From: Geojedonia sp051814705
Lineage (GTDB): Bacteria; Bacteroidota; Bacteroidia; Flavobacteriales; Flavobacteriaceae
Direction: 5' to 3'
Length of the DNA: 64,000 nucleotides
Assembly (NCBI GenBank): GCA_051814705.1
Contig: JBPWQW010000001.1
Span: 310,001-374,000 of the forward strand
Below the pieces are notes generated by a model, which was not told the DNA's origin, searched no databases, and was given only the letters and a program-made list of their open reading frames with translations. Shown here piece by piece: positions 25,987 to 34,613 of the stretch (position 1 is the first letter of the stretch; the number at the start of each line of letters is the position of its first letter). Made by a program: the position numbers and the translations under genes.

Positions 25987-28845
25987 ATGTCAGAACAAAA
26001 AAGACTTTTCCTTGTTGATGCCTATGCCCTCATTTTTCGTGGTTATTACGCTTTTATTAAAAACCCAAGAATCAATTCCAAAGGAACAGATACATCGGCA
26101 ATTTTAGGCTTTATGAATTCATTATTGGATGTTATTAAACGTGAGCGTCCCGATCATTTAGCCGTATGTTTCGATAAAGGTGGAAGTGCTGACCGCGTGG
26201 AGATGTATGAAGCTTACAAAGCCAATAGGGATGCTACTCCCGAAGCTATAAAAATTGCGGTCCCTTATATCGAACAGATTTTAAGAGCCATGCATGTTCC
26301 TATTATGGTTAAGGAAGGTTATGAAGCTGATGATGTGATTGGTACACTTTCTAAACAAGCAGAAAAAGAAGGTTTTAAAACCTTTATGGTAACTCCAGAT
26401 AAAGATTTTGCCCAATTGGTGAGCGATAATATTTTTATGTATAGACCTGTTTTTGGAGGTGGATATGAAACTTGGGGAATTCCAGAAGTGAACGCTAAAT
26501 TTGAAATTAAAGACCCTCTTCAAGTTATTGATTATTTGGGCATGATGGGAGATGCGTCCGACAATATTCCAGGACTCCCTGGAGTAGGCGAAAAAACAGC
26601 CAAAAAGTTTATCCAACAATACGGCAGTATGGAAAAACTTTTGGCAAGCACTCATGAACTCAAAGGTAAAATGAAGGAAAACATTGAAGCCAATAAAGAT
26701 TTAGGCATCCTTTCAAAACAATTGGCTACCATTATGCTAGATGTTCCGGTTACTTTTGATGCCAAGGATTTTGAATTGGATCAGCCCGATATTGGAAAAG
26801 TAACTGAAATTTTTGAAGAATTGGAGTTTAGGCAGCTGCTTACCAATTTTCAAAAAACTTTTTCTAATGGTAACACTCCTAACGAAACCAATGTCCAAAC
26901 TTCTATTAAAGAACCATCTAAAGCTATTCAAAAGTCAAAACCATCAGCCGGAGAAGGGCAATTTTCCTTGTTTGGTGCTTCGACTACGCCCAGCAACCAA
27001 GAAACAGAAGAGACCCACAATTACAGCTCTCGACAAACTGCCGAAACCACCTCACATTTATATCAAAGTGTTGCCTCGGGAATGGCGACGAAACTTTTTA
27101 TTAAAAATGTAATGAATCAAAACTCGGTTTGTTTTGATACCGAAACTACAGGAATTGATCCCATAACTGCTGAATTGGTCGGTATTGCTTTTTCTTGGGA
27201 AGCTGGAAAAGGATTTTACCTGCCATTTCCTGAAAACAGAACCGAAGCCCAAGAGCTTATCGAACAATTGCGTCCATTTTTTGAAGCCGAACACATTGAA
27301 AAAATAGGTCAGAATTTAAAATATGATATCAAAGTGTTGGCTAAATATAATATTGCGGTAAAAGGCAAATTATTTGATACCATGTTGGCGCATTACCTCA
27401 TCAATCCCGATATGCGCCATAATATGAATGTACTGGCCGAAACCTATTTAAATTATACGCCTATTCCCATAGAAGATTTAATAGGCAAATCAGGCAAAAA
27501 TCAGTTGTCCATGCGGGATGTTCCGCTGGAGAAACAAACTGAATACGCTGTAGAAGATGCCGATATTACACTACAACTTAAGGAACATTTTCAAAATGAA
27601 CTCAGTGAAGCCAACATTCAAACCTTGTTTGATGACATTGAAATTCCCTTGGTCCGTGTTTTGGCGGCCATGGAGCTGGAAGGTATTAACTTGGATGCTC
27701 AATTTTTAAATGACCTTTCCAAAGTATTGGATGAAGACATTAAAACTTTAGAAGCCAATATTTATAAGGAGTCTGGTGAGGAATTCAATATTGCTTCACC
27801 AAAACAATTAGGCGACATCCTTTTTGACAAATTGAAACTAGTGGACAAGCCCAAAAAGACCAAAACAGGTCAGTATGCCACTTCCGAAGACATCCTAAGC
27901 TATTTGGCCAAGGACCATGAAATTATCAGACATATTTTGGAGTACCGCGGATTGGCAAAACTAAAAAGCACCTATATTGATGCCCTTCCATTACAAGTAG
28001 AGCCATCAACAGGCCGCGTGCATACCGATTATATGCAAACCGTTGCTGCCACAGGACGTTTGTCCAGTAACAATCCGAATCTTCAAAACATTCCGATACG
28101 CACCGAACGAGGGCGACAAGTGCGCAAAGCCTTCATACCAAAAAATGAAGATTATACCTTATTAGCTGCCGATTATTCACAAATAGAATTACGGATTATT
28201 GCTGCATTAAGCGAAGAAGAAAACATGATCAACGCGTTTAAGAATGGCGAAGACATTCATGCGAGTACTGCTTCAAAAGTATTTAATGTCCCATTAAATG
28301 AAGTGACTCGCGAACAACGTAGCAATGCCAAAACAGTTAATTTTGGGATCATTTATGGTGTTTCTGCTTTTGGATTGAGCAACCAAACCGATCTGTCACG
28401 CGGTGAAGCTAAAGACCTTATCGACACTTATTATACCACCTATCCTAAATTGCGAAATTTTATAAGTAAACAAGTAGATTTTGCACGTGACAACGGGTAC
28501 GTGCAAACGGTATTGGGAAGACGTCGCTATTTAAAAGATATCAACTCCAGAAACGCTGTAGTTAGAAGTGCTGCCGAACGCAATGCCGTTAACGCCCCTA
28601 TTCAAGGTAGCGCTGCCGATATTATCAAGATTGCCATGATCCAAATCTATAATAAACTTGAAGCAGGACAGTATAAAACCAAAATGCTCTTGCAAGTTCA
28701 TGATGAATTGGTGTTTGACGTTTATAAACCCGAATTGGAAGCCATCAAAACTTTAGTGAAAACCGAAATGGAAAACGCCTATAAACTATCGGTTCCTTTG
28801 GATGTCGACTTAGGCTTTGGTAATAACTGGTTAGAGGCGCATTAA
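25987..28845 (+). CDS. polA: DNA polymerase I
   Basis: This 952-residue enzyme has all three activities. The 5'-nuclease domain is about 1-300 (FLVDAYALIFRGYYAF, DNIPGLPGVGEKTA). The 3'-5' proofreading domain is about 365-555, with the metal ligands in DTETTG (about 384), NLKYDIKVL and YAVEDADITL all present. The polymerase domain is about 570-952, with DYSQIELRI (motif A, about 728), the O-helix RSNAKTVNFGIIYG and QVHDELVFDV (motif C). It fills gaps in repair and removes Okazaki primers. The linker between the first two domains (about 331-338) is encoded by a short repeat shared with iaaA. Single-gene transcription unit. Confidence 0.98.
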   Translation: MSEQKRLFLVDAYALIFRGYYAFIKNPRINSKGTDTSAILGFMNSLLDVIKRERPDHLAVCFDKGGSADRVEMYEAYKANRDATPEAIKIAVPYIEQILRAMHVPIMVKEGYEADDVIGTLSKQAEKEGFKTFMVTPDKDFAQLVSDNIFMYRPVFGGGYETWGIPEVNAKFEIKDPLQVIDYLGMMGDASDNIPGLPGVGEKTAKKFIQQYGSMEKLLASTHELKGKMKENIEANKDLGILSKQLATIMLDVPVTFDAKDFELDQPDIGKVTEIFEELEFRQLLTNFQKTFSNGNTPNETNVQTSIKEPSKAIQKSKPSAGEGQFSLFGASTTPSNQETEETHNYSSRQTAETTSHLYQSVASGMATKLFIKNVMNQNSVCFDTETTGIDPITAELVGIAFSWEAGKGFYLPFPENRTEAQELIEQLRPFFEAEHIEKIGQNLKYDIKVLAKYNIAVKGKLFDTMLAHYLINPDMRHNMNVLAETYLNYTPIPIEDLIGKSGKNQLSMRDVPLEKQTEYAVEDADITLQLKEHFQNELSEANIQTLFDDIEIPLVRVLAAMELEGINLDAQFLNDLSKVLDEDIKTLEANIYKESGEEFNIASPKQLGDILFDKLKLVDKPKKTKTGQYATSEDILSYLAKDHEIIRHILEYRGLAKLKSTYIDALPLQVEPSTGRVHTDYMQTVAATGRLSSNNPNLQNIPIRTERGRQVRKAFIPKNEDYTLLAADYSQIELRIIAALSEEENMINAFKNGEDIHASTASKVFNVPLNEVTREQRSNAKTVNFGIIYGVSAFGLSNQTDLSRGEAKDLIDTYYTTYPKLRNFISKQVDFARDNGYVQTVLGRRRYLKDINSRNAVVRSAAERNAVNAPIQGSAADIIKIAMIQIYNKLEAGQYKTKMLLQVHDELVFDVYKPELEAIKTLVKTEMENAYKLSVPLDVDLGFGNNWLEAH
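26978..27000. repeat. Dispersed repeat inside polA linker
   Basis: The plus strand carries CTTCGACTACGCcCAGCaACC followed by AA, 21 of 23 identical to the copy inside iaaA 1.6 kb upstream. It is in frame and encodes the ASTTPSN part of the linker between the 5'-nuclease and proofreading domains. Confidence 0.6.
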
Positions 28846-28938
28846 TGCTTATTATTTAGAGTTAACCAGTAATTGACACGTGATTTGAAGATTTTTACCT
28901 TTTTCCGTTTTAGCCGCTTTAAGCCGATAATTTTCAGA

Positions 28939-29871
28939 ATGCTATCAAAATGGTACTTAATGCTCATTTTTGGAAGTATTTACGGTCAGGCATTGGGACA
29001 AGAATCCAAATCTGAGCCCGAACATGAGATTAGACACCAAATTAGTTTTAGACATGATAATGACTTTCTAACCTTTACCGACCGTTACTATAGCTCTGGT
29101 CTATTTTTAAAGTACAGCAGGCTTTTAAAACGAGGGTTGTTTTCATCGGGACAAGAACAGGTATCTTTAGAATTGGCTCAAGAAATTTATACCCCTTCAA
29201 GAACAAATACCTCCAATATGGCAGAAATGGATCGCCCCTATGCCGGTTTTTTAGGACTTACTGCCGGGTGGACCTATACCAAAAACGATACTGGCTTGGA
29301 AACCAATTTACTAATTGGCATTACAGGTAAAACTTCAGGGTCAGGGGGTTTTCAGCGTTGGTATCATCAAGTTATAAACATTCCAAAGTCACCAACATGG
29401 GCTTATGAAATTGATTCAAGTTTTCATTTTAATTTATACGGTCAGTATAGTCATGAATGGCAATTGGCTACGGGGGATTTCAGCGTGTATTTTGCAGTAC
29501 AACCCAAATTCGCCCTCGGTACCAAAGATATTTATGCTTACCCTGAATTGATTAGCTATTTTGGTAAGCGCAATACCATGAGTTCTAGTTCAGCTTATAA
29601 TAATTTAGGATCAAAGGATCGTGAGCTGTTTTTTGCACTACGAGCAGGCTACCGATTTATAGCCCACAATGCTATGCTAGAAGGCAACCTGTTTGGTGAT
29701 CACTCGCCTTTTTTGGTCAAATCCAAAGCCAAAGTATTTTATGCGGGTTTTGATCTCCAGCATCGCAATGGACAAAATGAGTATTGGTTTGGGTATCGGT
29801 TCAATTCAGCCGAAACAGCTACAACTCAATCGCACAAGTATATTATCCTATCCTATGCCAGAAATTTTTGA
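28939..29871 (+). CDS. LpxR-like lipid A 3'-O-deacylase (outer membrane barrel)
   Basis: The protein is 310 residues from the ATG at 28939, which gives a proper signal peptide (MLSKWYLMLIFGSIYGQALGQ). An upstream TTG at 28873 is in frame but unlikely. The mature part begins with SFRHDNDFLTFTDRYYSSGLFLKYS, matching the LpxR active-site region (Asn-Asp and a following Ser). The rest alternates aromatic beta-strands and ends GYRFNSAETATTQSHKYIILSYARNF, as expected for an outer membrane barrel ending in Phe. LpxR-type enzymes remove the 3' acyloxyacyl chain of lipid A. Standing directly after polA, it has no other informative neighbour. Confidence 0.82.
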   Translation: MLSKWYLMLIFGSIYGQALGQESKSEPEHEIRHQISFRHDNDFLTFTDRYYSSGLFLKYSRLLKRGLFSSGQEQVSLELAQEIYTPSRTNTSNMAEMDRPYAGFLGLTAGWTYTKNDTGLETNLLIGITGKTSGSGGFQRWYHQVINIPKSPTWAYEIDSSFHFNLYGQYSHEWQLATGDFSVYFAVQPKFALGTKDIYAYPELISYFGKRNTMSSSSAYNNLGSKDRELFFALRAGYRFIAHNAMLEGNLFGDHSPFLVKSKAKVFYAGFDLQHRNGQNEYWFGYRFNSAETATTQSHKYIILSYARNF

Positions 29872-30027
29872 GCTTAATTTGAAAAATATAGGATTCCTTA
29901 TTTAAAACACTTTAGCATTTCAAGTTAAAAACCAGTATCAACCCTGGTTTTTAAATTATAAAGTTTACAAATAAATTGTATTTTTAACTTCATAGAATAC
30001 ACTAACGTAACCTTTAAAACCTTTACA

Positions 30028-31746
30028 ATGCAGATAATTGAATCCAAAAAAACCTACGATGTCATTATTGTGGGCTCAGGTGCCGGAGGTGGAATGGCTA
30101 CAAAAGTATTAGCTGAAGCTGGACTTACAGTAGCCGTCATGGAGGCAGGCCCCTATTTTGATCCAAAAAATCCAGAACAGCGTACCCAGCTCAAATGGCC
30201 TTACGAGTCTCCAAGACGAGGTGCGGGAACACAGCGTGACTTTGGTGAATTTGATATGGCTTACGGAGGTTGGAATATTGATGGTGAACCCTACAACAAT
30301 ATTGGAAACACCCAATTTGATTGGTTTCGTTCCAGAATGTTGGGAGGACGTACCAACCATTGGGGGCGTATATCCCTTAGGTTTGGGCCAAGGGATTTTA
30401 AAGGAAAAGACCGTGATGGTTTGGGTGAGAACTGGCCTATTGGTTATGAAGATCTTAAACCTTACTACGACAAGGTAGATAAGCTCATTGGTGTTTTTGG
30501 AAGTAATGAAGGACGTTATAATGACCCTGATGGATATTTTTTACCAGCTCCAAAACCACGTCTCCACGAATTGTATTATATAAAAGGTGCTAAAAAATCG
30601 AATGTAGATGTCATCCCTTCGCGATTGTCCATTCTCACTAAGCGGATTAACAACGACAGAGGGGTCTGTTTCTTTTGTGGGCAATGCAATAGAAGCTGCT
30701 CGGTGTATGCCGATTTTTCAGCAGGATCTTGTTTGATTTTTCCTGCACAAAAAAATGGTGGCCAAATCGATTTATATGTGAACAGTATGGTGAGCGAAGT
30801 AACCATTGACGAGAACGGAAAAGCCAACGGCGTAAAATATATCAATAAAGAAGATCGGCAACAATATGAACTCAAAGGGAAAATCGTAGTAATGGCGGCA
30901 TCGGCTTGTAGTTCAGCACGTATCTTATTAAATTCAAAAAGTGAAAAATACCCTAACGGATTGGGTAACAGTAGTGATGTCATTGGAAAATATCTTCATG
31001 ACTCGACCGGCACTGATCGTGCCATATTTGTTCCAGAACTCATGAACCGTAAACGTTATAATGAAGACGGTGTTGGGGGTCTGCACGTCTATTCGCCTTG
31101 GTGGTTGGATAACAAAAAACTGGATTTTCCTAGAGGTTACCATATCGAAGTTTGGGGCGGAATGGGTATGCCCGGATACGGAACAGGCTTTAACCCAAAC
31201 GATTTAAATACATACTTAGGTCTTACGGTTGGTGGTTATGGAAATGGGCTTCGTGAAGATGTAAAAAAATTCTATGGCTCCGTTCTGGGCATGTCAGGCC
31301 GTGGAGAAGCCATTGCACGAAAAGAGAACTATTGTGAAATTGACCCCACAACGGTTGACGAATTTGGAATTCCAGTCTTGCGTTTTAATTATCAATGGTC
31401 GGATTTTGAGCGAAAACAATCCAGACACATGCATCAAACTTTTGAGGAAATTGGCCATAATATGGGCGGTATTGTGTTGGGTGACAGACCCGGAAAAGAC
31501 ATGGATTACGGACTTCTTAACCCCGGAAGGATTATTCACGAAGTAGGCACGACCCGTATGGGAAGTAACCCAAAAACTTCGGTGGTCAATGAATTTGAAC
31601 AATTGCATGACGTGGACAATGTATTTATAGTTGATGGAGGTCCTTTTGTGTCCCAAGCCGATAAAAATCCAACTTGGACCATTTTGGCTTTGGCATGGAG
31701 AACCTCAGATTATATTATTCAAGAATTGAAAAAACAAAACTTATAA
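30028..31746 (+). CDS. GMC-family FAD oxidoreductase (gluconate 2-dehydrogenase large-subunit-like)
   Basis: This 572-residue flavoprotein has an N-terminal Rossmann motif VIIVGSGAGGGMATKVLAEAG (about 12-32) and the MEAGP dinucleotide-binding follow-up. A cysteine cluster CFFCGQCNRSC lies near residue 213. The GMC C-terminal domain carries HEVGTTRMG (catalytic-site His region, about 510) and NPTWTILALAWR. Relatives oxidise sugar acids, sugars or alcohols. The gene is followed 3 bp later by a small subunit gene, so the pair resembles a periplasmic or membrane-bound sugar dehydrogenase. No Tat signal is visible on this subunit; it may ride with its partner. No cytochrome c subunit is encoded next to it. 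Confidence 0.9.
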   Translation: MQIIESKKTYDVIIVGSGAGGGMATKVLAEAGLTVAVMEAGPYFDPKNPEQRTQLKWPYESPRRGAGTQRDFGEFDMAYGGWNIDGEPYNNIGNTQFDWFRSRMLGGRTNHWGRISLRFGPRDFKGKDRDGLGENWPIGYEDLKPYYDKVDKLIGVFGSNEGRYNDPDGYFLPAPKPRLHELYYIKGAKKSNVDVIPSRLSILTKRINNDRGVCFFCGQCNRSCSVYADFSAGSCLIFPAQKNGGQIDLYVNSMVSEVTIDENGKANGVKYINKEDRQQYELKGKIVVMAASACSSARILLNSKSEKYPNGLGNSSDVIGKYLHDSTGTDRAIFVPELMNRKRYNEDGVGGLHVYSPWWLDNKKLDFPRGYHIEVWGGMGMPGYGTGFNPNDLNTYLGLTVGGYGNGLREDVKKFYGSVLGMSGRGEAIARKENYCEIDPTTVDEFGIPVLRFNYQWSDFERKQSRHMHQTFEEIGHNMGGIVLGDRPGKDMDYGLLNPGRIIHEVGTTRMGSNPKTSVVNEFEQLHDVDNVFIVDGGPFVSQADKNPTWTILALAWRTSDYIIQELKKQNL

Positions 31747-31749
31747 GTC

Positions 31750-32451
31750 ATGGATAGAAGAGAAAGTTTAAAGTCGATGATATTAGGTTCAATGGCCGTT
31801 GGACTAACTTTAGAAAGTTGTGTGACCGAAACGCCTTCAGAAGTAATTGAAGATAAAATTTGGAAATACTCCTATGGTAGAACCCCAAAAGAAGCTGCTT
31901 TTGATGACCAGCTCTTATCGGAAACATTTTTTGAAGTCGACGAGTTGGAAACCATTAAAACATTGGCCAATTTAATTTTGCCTCCAAATGAACAAGGCAC
32001 AATTGAACAAGCAGGTGTTGTAGATTTTATTGAGTTTATGACTAAGGATGTCCCGGAATTTCAGGTTAAAATCCGTGGCGGATTGATGTGGCTTAACGGG
32101 CGTTGTAATACCAAATACGACACCGTGTTTGCCAAGTGTACCGAAGACCAACAAAAAGAAGTGCTGGATAGCATTGCCTATCCCAATCCCGATATAGAAG
32201 AGCAGGTACAAGAAATTCAGTTTTTTTCACTCATGCGCAATTTGGTACTTACTGGATATTTTACTTCGGAAGTTGGTATAAAAGAACTGGATTACAAAGG
32301 GAATACCCCAAATAATTGGGATGGCGTACCACAAGATGTACTGGACGACCATGGATTGAGCTATGATCCCGAGTGGCTTGCCAAATGTGTAGATCACAAC
32401 ACAAGAGGGGATGTCGCACAATGGGATGACGAGGGGAAATTGATTTCTTAA
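31750..32451 (+). CDS. Gluconate 2-dehydrogenase subunit 3 family protein
   Basis: This 233-residue protein begins MDRRESLKSMILGSMAVGLTLESC, a Tat-like double arginine followed by a lipobox cysteine, so it is likely exported and lipid-anchored. The conserved region (ELETIKTLANLILPPNEQGTI, then VVDFIEFM) is typical of the small subunit of gluconate 2-dehydrogenase-like enzymes. It starts 3 bp after the large subunit gene. Its expected role is to bind, and perhaps co-export, the flavoprotein. The 255 bp after it hold only the rplM promoter and leader. Confidence 0.88.
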   Translation: MDRRESLKSMILGSMAVGLTLESCVTETPSEVIEDKIWKYSYGRTPKEAAFDDQLLSETFFEVDELETIKTLANLILPPNEQGTIEQAGVVDFIEFMTKDVPEFQVKIRGGLMWLNGRCNTKYDTVFAKCTEDQQKEVLDSIAYPNPDIEEQVQEIQFFSLMRNLVLTGYFTSEVGIKELDYKGNTPNNWDGVPQDVLDDHGLSYDPEWLAKCVDHNTRGDVAQWDDEGKLIS

Positions 32452-32610
32452 CCATAAATCATTAAAATATTACTCGCCTTCTCACTCTTTCCACATTCAT
32501 TTGAACGGCTCTCACTTATGTATTTAAGATGCATAATTGGCTTGTCCCTGTTCCAAAAAAACACTTCGAACACGCACAACATTTTATTCATAAAAATTCA
32601 GTCGTACTAT

Positions 32611-32640
32611 TTGGTTATCACATAGATTATCGTAAATTTG
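32611..32640 (+). promoter_or_regulatory. Promoter of the rplM-rpsI operon
   Basis: TTG (32611-32613), 19 bp, then TAAATTTG (32633-32640) is an exact Bacteroidetes-type promoter. The predicted start site is near 32647, leaving a leader of about 60 nt that contains the hairpin at 32671-32690. Confidence 0.85.
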
Positions 32641-32670
32641 CAAACTCTTTTTGAGAGAGGAATGTTTAAC

Positions 32671-32690
32671 CTGCCCGTCGGCAGACGGGT
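32671..32690 (+). repeat. Palindrome in the rplM leader
   Basis: CCCGTC-GGCA-GACGGG forms a 6-bp G+C-rich stem just upstream of the L13 start codon, in a very AT-rich stretch. Similar short G+C-rich palindromes are scattered intergenically in related genomes, so it may be a dispersed repeat. Its position in the leader of a ribosomal protein operon also allows a regulatory role. Confidence 0.55.
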
Positions 32691-32706
32691 AATATAATTA
32701 ATACGT

Positions 32707-33162
32707 GTGGATACATTAAGCTACAAAACGATTTCAGCAAACAAAGCTACTGTTAACAAAGAGTGGGTCTTGGTTGATGCTGAAGGTCAAACGCTTGGGC
32801 GTTTAGCTTCTAAAGTTGCAATACTTTTAAGAGGCAAACACAAGCCCAACTTCACACCGCATGTTGACTGTGGCGATAACGTAATTGTTATCAATTCAGA
32901 AAAAATCAACTTAACTGGAAACAAGTGGAATGACAAAACATACATTCGTCACACAGGCTATCCAGGTGGTCAAAGAAGTTTATCTGCTACTGAAATGTTT
33001 GGAAAAGATCCAGCAAGATTAGTAGAAAAATCAGTGAAAGGAATGCTACCTAAAAACAAATTAGGTGCAGATCTATTCCGAAATCTAACTGTTGTTGTAG
33101 GTCCAGAGCACAAACAAGAAGCTCAAAAACCTAAAACAATTAACTTAAACGAATTCAATTAA
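32707..33162 (+). CDS. rplM: Ribosomal protein L13
   Basis: This 151-residue 50S protein with the L13 signatures (WVLVDAEGQTLGRLASKVAILLRGK, HTGYPGG, VKGMLPKNKLG) is complete. The start is GTG at 32707 (MDTLSYKTISANKAT), as expected from the family N-terminus. It shares one base with the rpsI start (TAATG), so the two are translationally coupled. A strong promoter lies 70 bp upstream. Confidence 0.98.
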   Translation: MDTLSYKTISANKATVNKEWVLVDAEGQTLGRLASKVAILLRGKHKPNFTPHVDCGDNVIVINSEKINLTGNKWNDKTYIRHTGYPGGQRSLSATEMFGKDPARLVEKSVKGMLPKNKLGADLFRNLTVVVGPEHKQEAQKPKTINLNEFN

Positions 33163-33548
33163 TGGAAGTAATTCACAAAATTGGCCGTAGAAAGACGGCT
33201 GTTGCTCGTGTGTATGTTGCCAAAGGAAAAGGTAGCATAACTGTTAACAAAAAAGACATGGCGGCTTATTTTCCTACTGCAACCTTGCAGTACAAAGTAA
33301 ACCAACCTTTAGTCATGACTAACAATGATGGCAACTTTGATATTACAGTAAATGTCTTTGGAGGTGGTATTACAGGTCAAGCTGAAGCCATCCGTTTGGC
33401 ACTTTCTCGTGCAATGTGCGAGTTAGATGTTGAAAACAGACTAATATTAAAGCCAGAAGGTTTATTGACCAGAGATCCAAGAATGGTTGAGCGTAAAAAA
33501 TTCGGTCAGAAAAAAGCGCGCAAGAAATTCCAGTTCTCTAAACGTTAA
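33162..33548 (+). CDS. rpsI: Ribosomal protein S9
   Basis: This 128-residue 30S protein starts MEVIHKIGRRKTAVARVYV and ends in the conserved basic tail FGQKKARKKFQFSKR that reaches the P site. It overlaps rplM by one base, and the L13-S9 order is universal in bacteria. After it a weak inverted repeat (TTGGAAA / TTTCCAA, 33562-33591) may reduce readthrough into rpsB. Confidence 0.98.
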   Translation: MEVIHKIGRRKTAVARVYVAKGKGSITVNKKDMAAYFPTATLQYKVNQPLVMTNNDGNFDITVNVFGGGITGQAEAIRLALSRAMCELDVENRLILKPEGLLTRDPRMVERKKFGQKKARKKFQFSKR

Positions 33549-33739
33549 CATTTTAAACTTGGTTGGAAATCTTATCAAAAAGGTTTCCAATCTTGTTAAA
33601 CAAAAATTATTTAAAACAAACCAGTTATTGTTGTCCATGACTTAAAAGTCAGGATTTAGTTTAGCATCTAAATGGTTAAGGCAAACGAAAGTGACCACTT
33701 GATCATTGCTAATTCAACAGAACGTAAACTATTACAAAC

Positions 33740-34528
33740 ATGGAAAAAGTAGAAGTAAAAGACTTACTAGAAGCCGGTGTTCATTTTGGACACTTGACAA
33801 GAAAATGGGATCCAAACATGGCTCCTTACATTTATATGGAGCGTAACGGCATCCATATTATCAACCTTTACAAAACTGCTGTTAAGATTGAAGAAACTGC
33901 AAATGCACTTCATAAAATTGCAGCATCCGGAAAGAAAATCTTATTTGTAGCCACAAAAAAACAAGCCAAAGACATTGTTGCTGAAAAAGCAGGTGCCGTA
34001 AACATGCCTTATATTACTGAAAGATGGCCAGGAGGCATGTTGACCAACTTTGTAACGATTAGAAAAGCTGTTAAAAAAATGGCATCTATCGATCGTATGA
34101 AAAAAGACGGAACCTTTATGACGCTTTCTAAAAAAGAACGTTTACAAGTAGACCGTTTAAGAGCTAAACTCGAAAAAAACTTAGGTTCTATTGCCGATAT
34201 GACACGTTTGCCTGGAGCTATATTTGTAGTTGATATTAAACGTGAGCATATTGCGATTAAAGAAGCTCAAAAATTAAACATTCCAATTTTTGCGATGGTC
34301 GATACCAATTCAGACCCGCGCCAAGTGGATTATGTGATTCCATCGAATGATGATGCTTCAAAATCTATACATAAGGTATTGTCTTTAGTGACTTCAGCCG
34401 TAGCTGATGGCTTAACAGAACGCAAATCTGAAAAAGCTGAAAAAGAACCAAAAGGCGAAAAAGCACCGAAAACAGAAAAGAAACAAGCTGCTAAAAAGAA
34501 AGCTGTAGCAGCTGACGAAGAAGAATAA
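33740..34528 (+). CDS. rpsB: Ribosomal protein S2
   Basis: This 262-residue protein contains the S2 core (LLEAGVHFGHLTRKWDPNM, GKKILFVATKKQAKDIV, RWPGGMLTNFVTI, AMVDTNSDPRQVDYVIPSNDDA) plus a Lys/Glu/Ala-rich C-terminal tail (about 232-262) common in Bacteroidetes. The 191-bp upstream gap contains a small palindrome GACTTaaAAGTC and a possible promoter (TTG-N23-TAGTTTAG, one mismatch). It may serve as an S2-responsive leader, but I cannot show this. tsf follows 85 bp later. Confidence 0.98.
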   Translation: MEKVEVKDLLEAGVHFGHLTRKWDPNMAPYIYMERNGIHIINLYKTAVKIEETANALHKIAASGKKILFVATKKQAKDIVAEKAGAVNMPYITERWPGGMLTNFVTIRKAVKKMASIDRMKKDGTFMTLSKKERLQVDRLRAKLEKNLGSIADMTRLPGAIFVVDIKREHIAIKEAQKLNIPIFAMVDTNSDPRQVDYVIPSNDDASKSIHKVLSLVTSAVADGLTERKSEKAEKEPKGEKAPKTEKKQAAKKKAVAADEEE

Positions 34529-34613
34529 ATAACTATTGCAAAACATAAATCAGTCGTTTGGTTCTTTTCTTTGTTGAAAATAAATTAAACGACTTTTTAA
34601 ATTTTAAAAACTC

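Noticed and set aside
32517..32625. 35-codon frame MYLRCIIGLSLFQ... before rplM
   Set aside because: It overlaps the rplM promoter and has no ribosome site, motif or terminator.
33549..33739. Possible S2 leader RNA before rpsB
   Set aside because: Only two small weak palindromes are visible and the promoter match is imperfect; not enough to call a leader element.
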